A DNA stretch of 64,000 nt from Corallium rubrum (GCA_964035015.1 OZ036010.1:5005927-5069926); one strand, 5' to 3'; shown: positions 1 to 11,589, numbered from the stretch's first letter. Numbers and translations are program-made. The notes: generated by a model from the letters alone, not told the origin.

Positions 1-429
1 TCAGACGACCCTCATACTTTTAAATCTCCGTAAAATACACAAAAACCGCTCGATCTCGAAAATTTGCCATGAGTACATTGGTCAGGAAATCGGCTATCCG
101 TTCATTGCTCTTTCATCTTCTTTGTATATAGCAGTATTTTTTGTTACTTAATCACTCAAGATTTTGTTGTTCATAACTAGTAGTAAAACAAATAAGATAT
201 AGACGTGTGGCAAGTCTATGAGGTTAGTTTAAGCTAGTTTATATAATAACAGGTGTCTAGTTACGCACGCACTGATTGGCCGGTATACTGAATTCATTTT
301 ATATTGTACAACGCATGCTCTGTTTCGTTAAATCTCACGTAATCACTGAATTCATAGATTGCCTCTCGTTGTTAGTTGCCAGGTATAGGTCGAATTATAG
401 ATTTGGCCCATCTTACAGGTGTCGGATGA
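1..429. other. Non-coding flank with a CCAAT-type repeat end
   Basis: No coding sequence is recognised. Positions 263-282 (acgcacgcactgattggccg) match a motif that recurs at the ends of fold-back repeats elsewhere in the window, near 1857, 13711, 18033, 22468 and 22761. The piece is probably a remnant of one of these repeats. Confidence 0.5.
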
Positions 430-875
430 CATGAAAAAATTTTTGGATGAAAAGCCCATGGTTGCATTTAGAAGGCCCAGAAATCTTATTTAGGATGCAT
501 TAGTTGGGCCTAAACTTAAAAATGAGATGAATATTAATAAAGGGATGAACAAATGTGATAAATCACGTTGTAAAATATGTATTTTTGTTGAGGAAGGTTG
601 TGAATTTGAAGGAGAAAATCGTAAATCTCCTTTGATTGTGATTCGGTCGGAGTGGTTTACCTCATTTTGTGTAAAAGATGTAAGAAGAAGTATGTAAGAA
701 GAAGTATGTAAGAAGAAGTATGGAGGAAGTAACCATTACTTCTTTCAGACAAAGATTTAATAATGATCATAAGAGCAGTGTGATTAGGTTTGGAAAGGGA
801 CTTATATCTTATTAGATGTTTTGGTGTGTAGTATCGCTGTATATTTTTACGAGTTGTGCCGTATTATGAGCCCGC

Positions 876-906
<31 letters not shown>

Positions 907-1300
907 ATACAGCGATACTACACACCAAAACATCTTATAAGAGATTTATTATACAACTGCTCTGATCAACAAATTTTTATGGAAAAAGAAAACTCTAAAA
1001 AGGCCAGAGAAGTAGCGTGACTAGCACCAGGACAAAACCAAGACAAAATAATAAGCATACATGAAGTAGTTCCTGAGTGATAAATTTGATTGGCTAACAA
1101 AATCTGTCAAACCGGTTTTCTACAAGTTTTCTACTATCCAAATAACTAACTATCCAAATATCGCTGTATATTTGTACTCATTTTTAGCGTTATTTGGACA
1201 GTTTTTAATGCAGTTGTATAATAAAGCGGGATATACCTGAGGAGCATTTATATGCGCATTTCTATGGGAAGGGCATGAGGGTGTTCATGATGTAATATTT
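430..1300 (+). pseudogene. Penelope-like retroelement fragment (linker and GIY-YIG region), interrupted
   Basis: Conceptual translation from about 451 gives a segment with FRRPRNL, then a cysteine-rich KCDKSRCKIC motif. After a frame change comes TSFRQRFNN followed by a basic stretch. The reading resumes near 1227 with IPEEHLYAHFYGKG. This order, a CCHH-like linker followed by the GIY-YIG-type endonuclease region, is known from the C-terminus of Penelope-like elements. The copy is dead: there is an in-frame TAG at about 503, short GTAAGAAGAAGTAT duplications near 680-720, frameshifts, and an insertion at 809-1226. The reverse transcriptase domain is not seen. The assignment rests on motif recognition only. 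Confidence 0.65.
809..1226. mobile_element. Nested fold-back element inside the Penelope-like fragment
   Basis: Arms at about 814-851 and 898-935 are near-perfect inverted repeats (GATGTTTTGGTGTGTAGTAT and its complement). A second inverted pair, TTTATTATACAACTGC at about 946 and GCAGTTGTATAATAAA ending at 1226, closes the outer boundary. The Penelope-like reading frame stops before it and resumes after it, so the block is an insertion. No coding capacity is seen. Confidence 0.7.
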
Positions 1301-1333
1301 CATAAACGAGGTAGTGGGGGAGTTTTACCAGGG

Positions 1334-1538
1334 GTTACAAACACGAGAGGACAATGAAAATCATGAGGCCGTTAACCGAGTAATTTTCATTGTTCTCGAG
1401 TGTTTGTAAAACATGAGAGAATAATGAAAATCACGAGGCTGCAAGTCGGGAGATTTTTATTGTTTTCGAATGTTTTACAAACACGAGAGAACATTGAAAA
1501 TTACGAGGTAATAGGTCGAGTGATTTTTGTCGAACTGG
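1334..1538. repeat. Cluster of inverted ACAAACACGAGAG repeats
   Basis: The motif acaaacacgagaggacaatg recurs in direct and inverted orientation. It forms a hairpin at about 1337-1409 and a second imperfect one up to 1538. The block is probably the remains of a fold-back element. Confidence 0.6.
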
Positions 1539-1629
1539 TGAAACACGATACAAGCTTCTCAATCGTCAATTATAGTACAGAGACTTGGTAATTTAGGTCA
1601 TATTAGATTTATAGACAATGTTTCACGTT

Positions 1630-1749
1630 GATGCAAACACGAGAGTGAGTTGGGAGAATTCGAAAGTTTATGTGAAACCAAGCTGTAAACAAGGGTTTAC
1701 ATAAATAAGTACTTTCGAATTCTCCCAAACTCACTCGGGTGTTTGCATC
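1630..1749. mobile_element. Fold-back (MITE-like) hairpin
   Basis: Arms at 1630-1667 and 1711-1749 are inverted repeats of about 38 bp (GATGCAAACACGAG inward) around a 43-bp spacer. There is no coding content. Confidence 0.75.
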
Positions 1750-2605
1750 AGGTTATATAAACACAGAGCATCCATTTCTTTTATGAAATACGGCTACGAA
1801 ATGTGCCGTGACGTCACAACCGTGTTTACATAGCCTGATATAAACACAGTAATTGACCAATCACAGCGTGCGTAAGAGGCAACCTATTTTATAATAAACG
1901 GTTCTTTGTTTGTGCTGTTAATTATCTGATTTCTTAATCATAAATTCAGTTTGCGCGACCTTTATCAGGTTTCAAAACTCATACACAGGACCAAATATTT
2001 TTCTCTCATTGGATAATTAGCTCATTAGTTTGTTTACCTAATCAAAGTTCTACTTGCACAAAAAATTAATAAATTTTCTTTTGTTATGTAAATATGTAAC
2101 ATTTTTTGGAAGGCTGCATGTTATGTCACTATTATCCTTATCCCTAAAATAACCTTAATGCTAACCCTAAATAACCATGATTAACCCTACAAAAGTGCTA
2201 TAAATAGAGCCTAATACTGTCAGTATGTCTATATTTACGACATTTTTGCCATAACTATAGCCAGCCACTTCAGCAGTATAGGGAAGAGGGGTTCTGCGGC
2301 TGGTGGATTTGGTGGATCCCCTGATCCACCCATGACGTCACCATTTTAGTCTTATATTAATTTATGCGTTAATTAGCAGCGTAATCTTCAGCGTAATTGA
2401 GTGACATATGTGTCCCGGAGGAACTTTTATTTGATAATTACTCCCGTTTCAAGAATACACCTTGTTGCCTTCCATAGCCCCATACCCCCTCTAACACCAA
2501 AGTTTTAAATATTACGGGACCATCTAACCCTTACTTTTATCCAACCCCCAAACCCTAGCTGTTTCTCAACCCCCGTGTAATACGTCATAACCGATAGCTC
2601 TCCGA
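1750..2605. other. Non-coding, with a dispersed repeat copy
   Basis: No gene is seen. A CCAAT-type repeat end lies at 1857-1876. Positions 2041-2212 are one copy of a dispersed repeat that ends in TAACCCTA-like text. Related copies lie at 34861-35036 and 51543-51695, beside the two tandem PARP14-like genes. Confidence 0.55.
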
Positions 2606-4106
2606 CTGATTCCCAAAGTTCCAAATGTTTGACAAACGGTGTTTTCCCGTGTGTCCTATTTTAAGTCTTTAGACATCACGAGAATATTTCGTTTGTATTC
2701 TTTCAATTATTTGGTGCCTGTTAAAAGATTGTAATTCTTAAAATATGATTTGTTTAAAGAAACGTTTTTGTAATATGACTAAGTAACGAAATGAAGTTTC
2801 CAAAATATATAATTCTCTTTCTTCTTCTCCTCCTCCTCCTCCTCATCTTTCCCTCCTCCTCCTTCTCTTTCTCCTCCTCTTTCTCCTCCTCTTCCTTCTC
2901 CTCTTTCTCCTCCTCCTGTATCCTCCTCCTCCTCTTTCTCCTCCTCCTCCTCTTTCTCCTCCTCCTCCTCTTTCTCCTCCTCCTCCTCTTTCTCCTCCTC
3001 CTCCTCTTTCTCCTCCTCCTCCTCTTTCTCCTCCTCCTCCTCTTTCTCCTTCTCCTCTTTCTCTTCCTCCTCCTCTTTGTCCAACTCTTTTCCCTCCTTC
3101 TCCTCGTTCTCCTCCTCCTCTCCTCTTTCTCTTCCTCCTCCTCCTCCTCCTCCTCTTTCTCCTCCTCCTACTCCTCCTCCTCCTCTTTCTCCTCCTCCTC
3201 TGTCTCCTCCTCCTCCTCTTTCTCCTCCTCCTCCTCTTTCTCCTCCTCCTCTTTCTCCTCCTCCTCTTTCTCTTCCTCCTCCTCTTTGTCCAACTCTTTC
3301 CCCTCCTTCTCCTTCTCCTCGTTCTCCTCCTCCTGCTGCTCTTCCTCCTTCTCCTTCTCCTCCTCTTTCTCTTCCTTTCTCCTCCCTTCCTCCTCTTTCC
3401 CCTCCTCCTTTTTCTCCTCCTCCTCCTTCTCTTTCTCCTCCTTCTTCTCCTCCTCCTCTTTCTCCTCCTCCTCCGCTTTCTCCTCCTCCTCCTCTTTCTC
3501 CTCCTCTTCGTCCTCCTGCTCTTTCTCCTTCTCCTCCTCCTCCTCCTGCTCTTTCTCCTTCTCCTCCTCCTCTTTCTCCTTCTCGCCCTCCACTTTCTCC
3601 TCCTCTTTCTCCTCCTCTTAAAATATGTGTTTTGGTAGCGTTTTCCTCATTTAGACCCTGACTGTCAAATAGAGATGTTGATCAAAAAGCACGAACCGTT
3701 TCTTGAACTTTTATGTACAAGTGAACCGATTCAACAGCGAGCTCTGTTGGAGACTGCAAGTCCCGAGCAAATTAGATGCATTGAATGTAAATAATTTTGA
3801 CACTTATGTATTTTAACTTTTTGTGTGATTGTAAATAATAGAAGATTTTTGTGATTCTAAATAGGAAATTATATATTTTGGAAACTTTATTTCGTTATTT
3901 AGTTATTTAGTTTCGTTATTTAGTTTCGTTATTTTAAACAAATCACATTTTAAAAATTACAATATCTTAACAGGCACCAAATCATTGAAAGAATACAAAC
4001 GAAATATTCTCATGATGTCTAAAGACTTAAAATGGGAGGTGTATAATCCAGAAACCCCACACGGGAAAGACACCGTTTGTCAAACATTTGGAACTTCGGG
4101 AATCAT
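2606..4106. mobile_element. Fold-back element with a giant pyrimidine core
   Basis: Positions 2606-2812 and about 3872-4106 are inverted repeats of roughly 200 bp. Both contain CAAATGTTTGACAAACGGTG or its complement, and AAATATTTCGTTTGTATTC-like text. They enclose the CTC-rich tract at 2816-3620 and an AT-rich spacer. The right arm runs straight into the truncated 5' end of a LINE, and a few bases of LINE-like sequence appear in both arms. There is no gene: the long open frames here come only from stop-free repeats. Confidence 0.7.
2816..3620. repeat. 800-bp polypyrimidine minisatellite (CTC-rich)
   Basis: Nearly uninterrupted C/T on the + strand, built from an 18-bp-like unit of TTTCTC plus CTC triplets. 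A sub-block is repeated, with GTCCAACTC near 3080 and again near 3288. Mirror symmetry of this kind can favour triplex (H-) DNA. Confidence 0.95.
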
Positions 4107-6490
4107 TTGAATATCCGATCTTTAAAGAATACAGCCCATTTCCTTCAAGTAAAGGACCTCGTTAAATCCAACGACATCCATGTACTGACAATCTCTGAAA
4201 CATGGCTAAATACTACAGTAACTAACGAAGAGATCCACATAGAGAACTATAAATTACATAGACTGGACCGAAAGACATAAAATCAACCACTTTAAAAAAC
4301 CTGTCCCAAATATCTGCAACAAGCTTCCATCAGCTTTGGATCAATTTGCAATACAAAAAGGCTAAATCCATCGTCTCCTATCGTCCACCAGATTGCCCTC
4401 TGGCCTGTTTTGAAGATTTCCTCAAACCTAGTTACATAGATGCCCTTACCATGCATGGGTAAACCAATCATTATCCTAGGCGACCTCAATTGTAATATGC
4501 TTAAATCTGGCCCTGATTCTAATTTCTTATCGGAGTTCTCGACAGAATTAAATCTTACGCAGGTGATAAAGACCTCCACTAGAATTACTGACTCGAGTGA
4601 ATCTCTGATTGACGTAATCCTCGTCTCTTCTTCAACGAGCATACGTGAAAGCGGAATTTTGGGATCTCCAATCAGTGACCACCTTCCGGTTTATATTGTT
4701 CTCAAGCTGAAATCCCCCAAGTTTTTACCTTCTTATATCTCCGTGCGTAGTCATAAGAATTATGATTCAGACTGCTTCGCCGTTGACCTTGCCTACCAAT
4801 CACAACGGCTACTCACCGTGTTTTCGACTGCAGAAGTGGATGCTAAATTAAATACTCTTAACGACGTTCTACAATCTACTCTCGACGTTCACGCCCCAGT
4901 TAGAACAGTTAAAGTGTGTAGTAAACCATGTCCGTACGTGACATATGAAATAAAAGAACAGATGAAGAAAATGGACCATTTGCATCGGTCTCTTTTTGCA
5001 AACTCGTAATAAGTTGAATTGGATTAATCATAAGAATACACGTAATTCTGTTAAAACTGTACTCATGAACGCCCAGAAAGAACACTTTCTCAGTGAAGTT
5101 AAAAAACACAAAACAAATACTGGATCCTTATGGAAGACAATCAATTGCTAACGTTCCGCTCAGGCAAAGGGAAACACAAGTTTACACTAAAGATCTAAAA
5201 TTGATAGTCGAAGAATTTAATCAATTCTTCTCAACCGTTGGCAAGAATACATCGAAGCTAATCTCAAATGAGAACGTAGCCGTCGTAATGTCTCAATCAA
5301 TTCCAAGCGTGACCATGCCCCCCCCCCCCCGGGCATTTGATGATTCACCTGTTCCCAGGGTCGGGCATTTTCCTCTGCAGGGGGTGGGGAATTTGTTGAA
5401 GTACCTAAATAGTATATACTTTCCTGTTATTTTCTTGAAAAGTAACCTGGCAAAAGTAAGTACTGTAAATCTATACTCAATTACAAAAATTCTATCTTTT
5501 ATAAAGGCACACCACATCCACTTCTCTAGCTTTTTTATATAAAAATACGATATACGTCGGCAAATTTTTTCCATACCACTGGCTCACAAGCGCAAAAAAT
5601 GTCGCATATCTACCGTTCTTTAACTGTATTATAAAATCCGCCATGCACATGTCATTGCAATCAATCATGGCGAATTTACAGGAGTTTGAGGGGAATGATG
5701 TGCTGTTTGTGGCTTCTGGAAAAAGGCTTGGACAACTTAGTTGAGACGTTTGAAAGTAGTTTTTGAATTTTGACCTTTATTTTATAAATATGGTTGGTCA
5801 CGGCCGCTTCAGCTGTCTGACAATATGAACATCTGTTTCTTTAAATTCCCATGGGTGGGGCATTTGCATCAATTTCAAGATCCCTCTGTGGGGATTTTGT
5901 ACAGCTATGCTGACCCCATGGTGGGGCATTTGCAATACTCTAACGCAAAAATGTCAAATGCCCGTCAAATGCCGGGGGGGGGGGGGGGGGGGATGGTCAC
6001 GCTTGGAATTGATTGAGACATAAGACCTGTTCATACCACATTACCCGCCTCCATCCCAGATGCAACGAAATTGTTCGAATTCTGCCCCGTCACTTGCACG
6101 ACAGTGAAACGCATAATTTCATCTATGCCCTCAAACAAGGCACCTGGATTGGATAAAGTCAGCATACGCCACATTAAGGACTGTCTTCCAGTTCCAGTCA
6201 TCCTTGGTCCTCTCACAGATATTACTAACTGTTCATTAATGACTGACACTTTCCCTCAAGTATGGAAAGAAGCAGAAATTATCCCCTTCTTAAAAGGTTG
6301 CCACCAACAATCACCCGCTGTCGCTTCTTATTGTAGCATCAAAGATCTGTGAGAAGGTCGCACTCGAGCAATTTAGTGCTTATTTATCCAGAAATAATCG
6401 CTTGACTCCACATCAAAGTGGAAACAGGAAGTATCATTCAACAGAAACCTTGAATATACTCGTGAGCGACACAATTCTAGAAAACATAGA
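4107..6490 (+). pseudogene. LINE (CR1/L2/jockey-like) endonuclease-RT, split and decayed
   Basis: The conceptual translation shows an apurinic-type endonuclease. HLNIRSLKN is at about 4107, TISETWLN at about 4190, YRPPDCPL at about 4377, IIILGDLNCN at about 4468 and ISDHLPV at about 4671. A linker follows to about 5290. The reverse transcriptase N-part resumes at about 6020 with SNKAPGLDKVSIRHIK and WKEAEIIPFLKG, then PHQSGNRKYHSTETLN at about 6410, and stops before the FADD-box region. The two parts are separated by a 0.7-kb insertion. Frameshifts and stops (near 4280, 5009 and 6350) show it is inactive. It is 5' and 3' truncated. The fold pattern is typical of non-LTR retrotransposons; the exact clade is not certain. 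Confidence 0.85.
5290..6016. mobile_element. Insertion bounded by poly-C and poly-G, within the LINE
   Basis: The left end reads TCAATCAATTCCAAGCGTGA then about 13 C. The right end has about 18 G followed by the exact inverted complement of that sequence. LINE endonuclease/linker coding lies on one side and RT coding on the other. The interior is rich in GGGCATTTG and GTGGGG motifs and has no convincing gene. A degenerate relative lies at about 52445-52620. Part of the inverted ends may be duplicated target sequence. Confidence 0.65.
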
Positions 6491-6663
6491 CAGAACCCCT
6501 CTTCCCTATACTACTCAATTCGTTTTTTGAAACCTAATTCAACTAAATTTCCTAGCCCTTTTAATAACCTGTTGAACTCGGAAGCTTCTACGACTTCCCC
6601 TCATAACTTAAAATTGGCGACCATCTTGAATTCATGTTTTTTACTAATAAGGCTTTATATATA
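6491..6663. other. Non-coding junction
   Basis: The LINE frame ends abruptly at about 6490. Positions 6497-6518 (cagaacccctcttccctata) are the inverted counterpart of 2277-2300, so the composite LINE/fold-back block is bracketed by a short inverted repeat. Confidence 0.5.
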
Positions 6664-7128
6664 AATCAAAACACCACAACACACAGCACACAGCACACCG
6701 CAACACAATGCAAGGCAACACATACCACACCACAGTATACCATACCACAGCGCACCACAACACAGAACACCACGTTACAGTACAGCACAGCACAGAACGC
6801 CACACCACACCACACCATAAAACACCACATCACAGTACACCACACCACAGTACACCACACCACAACATAGCACAGCCAGCACACCACACCACACCACAGC
6901 ACACCACACCACACCACAACATAGCACAGCCAGCACAACACAGCACAGCACAGCACACCATAGCACACCAACAACATAGCACAGCCAGCACAGCACAGCA
7001 CAGCACAGCACAGCACAGCACAGCACAGCACAGCACAGCACAGCACAGCACAGCACAGCACAGCACAGCACAGCACAGCACAGCACAGCACAGCACAGCA
7101 CAACACAACACAACACAACACAACGTTG
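6664..7128. repeat. Pentanucleotide array (CACAG/CAGCA family)
   Basis: A degenerate CACAC/CACAA/CACAG region at 6664-6990 leads into about 100 bp of uniform CAGCA repeats, then CAACA up to 7128. Open frames through it are repeat artefacts. Confidence 0.95.
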
Positions 7129-7193
7129 TAATCAGAAACTTGTTAAAAAATTTTAAGCTAATTAATTCTTTGAACGTTTTCATGGCGATAAAG

Positions 7194-7286
7194 TAATATA
7201 AATAAGTTTTGTGGAAACACCACGTAAAATATTTCTTTAGCAAAGAAATATTTTACGTGGTGTTTCCACAAAACTTATTTATATTA
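7194..7286. mobile_element. Perfect 45-bp-arm palindrome
   Basis: Arms 7194-7238 and 7242-7286 are perfectly complementary around a 3-base loop. The flanks share the direct repeat ATTTTAAGCTA (about 7150-7160 and 7287-7297), which may be a target duplication. Either a very young hairpin element or one maintained by gene conversion. Confidence 0.8.
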
Positions 7287-7296
7287 ATTTTAAGCT

Positions 7297-7442
7297 ACAA
7301 TCTTGGACAATAATAGTTGTAACAGTCAACCCCTCCCCCCCGATTCAATGTTGTTATATGAAACTCCGTTCCAGCATTGTTTCATTTCGGTCAACATTGA
7401 ATCGGGGGGAGGGGGTGTTACAACATTATTGTCCAAGATTGT
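7297..7442. mobile_element. 146-bp palindromic element, copy 1
   Basis: Begins ACAATCTTGGACAATAATAG and ends with its near inverse. The inner arms carry a C-run and a G-run. By eye it is identical to 10031-10176. It lies immediately left of the 1194-bp tandem repeat. Confidence 0.85.
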
Positions 7443-8636
7443 CCTTGACTGATTTTTCTTAATATTGTTTAAAATACAGCTAAAAGATGCTTTCTATTTG
7501 TAAATTAAAGTCACTAAACAGTGGTGAAGTTTGAGACTGTTTGGTGCAATTAGTAGAAAGATATTTGCATTTAAAATGTATAGATTGCGCTCTACTACGC
7601 ACGCTTCTCCGCCATATTTCTCTGCCTGAAGCCCTTTCTTTGTCACTCAATAATATCTACGTCACTAGTATTGCGAGAGAAAGTGTGAGAGTTGGTAACT
7701 TGGATAGGATAACTGTTGAAAGAGAGATGTATTAATAATATTACTATTGTTTCGATATGACGCTCATATTTCAGCCGTTGGGTGATTGATATCTGAACCC
7801 GCTTTAACTAAATCTATATCTGACATTGTGATGATTGGGGGAAAATAAGCACGTACGGTGTATTTCATTTCATAATAGAACGTTTTATTTAAGTTTAAAA
7901 ATTATTTCCCCAGCTAATACTATCAATGAATTGTTAATGGGAATATAGTTATTTTCATATTAAGATTAATAGCTTCGAAAACTAAGAAGACCCGCCGCTA
8001 CCTTGTCGTTGAAATTTGAGAAATTATCGTATTGCCGCACGTGTTTTAGACGAAGCGAAATCTGGAAGAGGTTGAAATCATTCAATAAATAAGTGTAAAG
8101 CTTAAGCCTCTTTTATAGAATGCTTGTAAAGCCACATTTATTCATAAGCAGTTGGTTTAATTTCCCCTGCGCAACTATATACCGCCTTATGCAACGGTCT
8201 ACCACGGTCTACCACGGTCTACCATGGGTTTCAAAGGGATTTACATGTATATTAATTTTGTTATATTGTAGTGGTAGACCGTGGTAGACCGTGGTAGACC
8301 GTTGGTGGATGGTTCAGATAACTATTTATTATATAAATTATAAAAACACGATGAATACCGACATAATTTTAAGATATATTTTAATGTCCAATCGTCTTAG
8401 TGTTACTCTACATGTCAATACTTCAATCTCTGGCCTTTCCTTTCCTTAATATTTGTTATTCTTTTGCCCATGGAAGAGATTATGTTATTTGTAATTTGGA
8501 TGTCCAAACTACGGAGGGTATTTAATACTTGATATTGAAAATTTGATGCAAACTAATCTTTTAATGCTGTACCACTACCGTAACATAAAAAAACTAGTTG
8601 TTTTATCAAAATTAGGAAAATTGCGTCTTAGACAGT
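7443..8636. repeat. 1194-bp tandem repeat, unit 1
   Basis: Starts CCTTGACTGATTTTTC and repeats at +1194 with almost no change. It includes an inverted triplicate motif at 8193-8224 and 8269-8312, a 64-codon open frame at 7541 that is probably chance, and a CACGTG near 8039. No recognised gene. Confidence 0.95.
8193..8312. repeat. Iterated CGGTCTACCA motif facing its inverse
   Basis: Three 11-bp direct copies (CGGTCTACCAC) face three inverted copies (GTGGTAGACCG) across about 45 bp of AT-rich sequence. The whole arrangement is repeated in unit 2 at about 9387-9506. It looks like a protein-binding iteron or a cruciform-forming site, but no function is known. Confidence 0.8.
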
Positions 8637-9830
8637 CCTTGACTGATTTTTCTTAATATTGTTTAAAATACAGCTAAAAGATGCTTTCTATTTGTAAATT
8701 AAAGTCACTAAACAGTGGTGAAGTTTGAGACTGTTTGGTGCAATTAGTAGAAAGATATTTGCATTTAAAATGTATAGATTGCGCTCTACTACGCACGCTT
8801 CTCCGCCATATTTCTCTGCCTGAAGCCCTTTCTTTGTCACTCAATAATATCTACGTCACTAGTATTGCGAGAGAAAGTGTGAGAGTTGGTAACTTGGATA
8901 GGATAACTGTTGAAAGAGAGATGTATTAATAATATTACTATTGTTTCGATATGACGCTCATATTTCAGCCGTTGGGTGATTGATATCTGAACCCGCTTTA
9001 ACTAAATCTATATCTGACATTGTGATGATTGGGGGAAAATAAGCACGTACGGTGTATTTCATTTCATAATAGAACGTTTTATTTAAGTTTAAAAATTATT
9101 TCCCCAGCTAATACTATCAATGAATTGTTAATGGGAATATAGTTATTTTTATATTAAGATTAATAGCTTCGAAAACTAAGAAGACCCGCCGCTACCTTGT
9201 CGTTGAAATTTGAGAAATTATCGTATTGCCGCACGTGTTTTAGACGAAGCGAAATCTGGAAGAGGTTGAAATCATTCAATAAATAAGTGTAAAGCTTAAG
9301 CCTCTTTTATAGAATGCTTGTAAAGCCACATTTATTCATAAGCAGTTGGTTTAATTTCCCCTGCGCAACTATATACCGCCTTATGCAACGGTCTACCACG
9401 GTCTACCACGGTCTACCATGGGTTTCAAAGGGATTTACATGTATATTAATTTTGTTATATTGTAGTGGTAGACCGTGGTAGACCGTGGTAGACCGTTGGT
9501 GGATGGTTCAGATAACTATTTATTATATAAATTATAAAAACACGATGAATACCGACATAATTTTAAGATATATTTTAATGTCCAATCGTCTTAGTGTTAC
9601 TCTACATGTCAATACTTCAATCTCTGGCCTTTCCTTTCCTTAATATTTGTTATTCTTTTGCCCATGGAAGAGATTATGTTATTTGTAATTTGGATGTCCA
9701 AACTACGGAGGGTATTTAATACTTGATATTGAAAATTTGATGCAAACTAATCTTTTAATGCTGTACCACTACCGTAACATAAAAAAACTAGTTGTTTTAT
9801 CAAAATTAGGAAAATTGCGTCTTAGACTGT
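8637..9830. repeat. 1194-bp tandem repeat, unit 2
   Basis: A near-exact copy of unit 1; one visible difference is C to T at the position matching 7951. The high identity means recent duplication, ongoing homogenisation or an assembly duplication. Confidence 0.95.
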
Positions 9831-10030
9831 CCTTGACTGATTTTTCTTAATATTGTTTAAAATACAGCTAAAAGATGCTTTCTATTTGTAAATTAAAGTC
9901 ACTAAACAGTGGTGAAGTTTGAGACTGTTTGGTGCAATTAGTAGAAAGATATTTGCATTTAAAATGTATAGATTGCGCTCTACTACGCACGCTTCTCCGC
10001 CATATCAAAATTAGGAAAATTGCGTCTTAG
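9831..10030. repeat. Partial third unit of the tandem repeat
   Basis: The first 175 bp of the unit (to about 10005) are joined to the last 25 bp of a unit (CAAAATTAGGAAAATTGCG), so about 990 bp are deleted. The shared TAT at the junction suggests a microhomology deletion. Confidence 0.9.
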
Positions 10031-10176
10031 ACAATCTTGGACAATAATAGTTGTAACAGTCAACCCCTCCCCCCCGATTCAATGTTGTTATATGAAACTC
10101 CGTTCCAGCATTGTTTCATTTCGGTCAACATTGAATCGGGGGGAGGGGGTGTTACAACATTATTGTCCAAGATTGT
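10031..10176. mobile_element. 146-bp palindromic element, copy 2
   Basis: The same sequence and orientation as 7297-7442. The two copies exactly bracket the 1194-bp tandem array. Confidence 0.85.
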
Positions 10177-11589
10177 AGTTAACTTCTTCGAATATTATAC
10201 TCTGACGTAGGTTTGAGGCAACAGGTCGAAAGCTAAGCAATAAATAATAAACATGGTGTTACTACAAATGCTGTCTATTATACAAGCTAGTTACAACCGA
10301 AAACTCGACAATAAGAACCTGTTTGTGACTATCAATACAAAGTTTCCCTCACGTTTCAGAAAGCACAAACAACCTGTTGCTTCATTGCTGAATAGAAGAA
10401 TTTCATGTTGTTGAAACAATTATTGTTGCATGACATAACAATGTTGTTTTATTTCTAGACTTCAGCATAAAGTTATTATTATTAATAAAATGAAAAACTC
10501 TTCGCACAAATAGAAACTAAACTCTCCGCCATGTTCTTCCGGTTAAGGACGTAATTCCAAGAAGATAAATTTTACTTTCGTTTCAGTTACATGCTCACTG
10601 CGAAACACACCTTTGGTCTGTCTGATGCATGTTTTTCCATGATCGACGAATTCCCCCAAAAGAGCAAATATTTTTGCCAACAACAACTTACTGTAAGTAT
10701 AACGGTTTTATATTGAGTTAACTTGAAATTACAAACATTTTGTTAAAAGCGTTAATACTAAAGTTAATATTTAAGCTAGTTAATAAATTAAACGTCAAGC
10801 AGAGTGATAGGCAACTCGCGCCAAGGGTGTAATACTAAATCGTATGATGAAAGTACAAGTATTGGGACCTTGAAATACATTGAAAGATACAGTGTACTGC
10901 AATGAACAATATGTCTTAGTGCTTGCTTTTCCTTCATTTCACAAACGCATCAGTTGTTGACGATAGAATTGTCAGGAATTTGAAGTATGATATAGAAAGC
11001 TGTGTCATGAAACGTGTTTTAAGCACAGTATCTTCTGTCGAAAGGTTTAGCAGTTACATGATATGAATATCTTACCATGCTTTGTGCATATAGATAAAAA
11101 GGATTTTAGGAGAAAAGATTAAGCTGAATCTAGCAAAAAAAGCAAGCTACGAAGCTAGTTAACTAATCCAAAGAATTCCATCAAACCATTTTACCATAAC
11201 TATGTGTATTCAAATTTATAAAGTCTGGTGAATAACCCATGCTGGGCGTAAATTCAACTCCGTGACCAAAAATGATCAATTGGGAATACCAAGATGGCTG
11301 CCGTGAAAACGTTGTAAGTTTTCGTATAGCATGAAAAGAGACAAAAAGACCCATGCTTAATTAAAACGACGGCTATCAAACAAAGAAAACTGAACAAGGC
11401 GTAAGAAAGTAAAGAAACTTAATTTTTGCATTGGTTGGTGTTAACTCTTTCCTGTTCGAAACGGTCTTTATCCCCGAGCCGGGCGACGGGCCGAAGGCCC
11501 GGAGCCCGGTGAGGGTGCTAATCTCGACACGCGTGGAGTTCATTTTACACGCGTGTAGAAAAAGCAAGGCAGACGAAAATCTGGAAGCT

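Noticed and set aside
2779..3661. Long Ser/Leu/Pro- or Glu/Lys-rich frames
   Set aside because: They lie wholly in the CTC-rich tract, which is open on both strands.
7541..7735. 64-codon frame repeated at 8735
   Set aside because: It is duplicated only because the DNA unit is duplicated; non-ATG opening, no domain and no wider support.
7443..9830. LTR retrotransposon with 1194-bp LTRs
   Set aside because: The two units are directly adjacent with no internal region, and there is a partial third unit.
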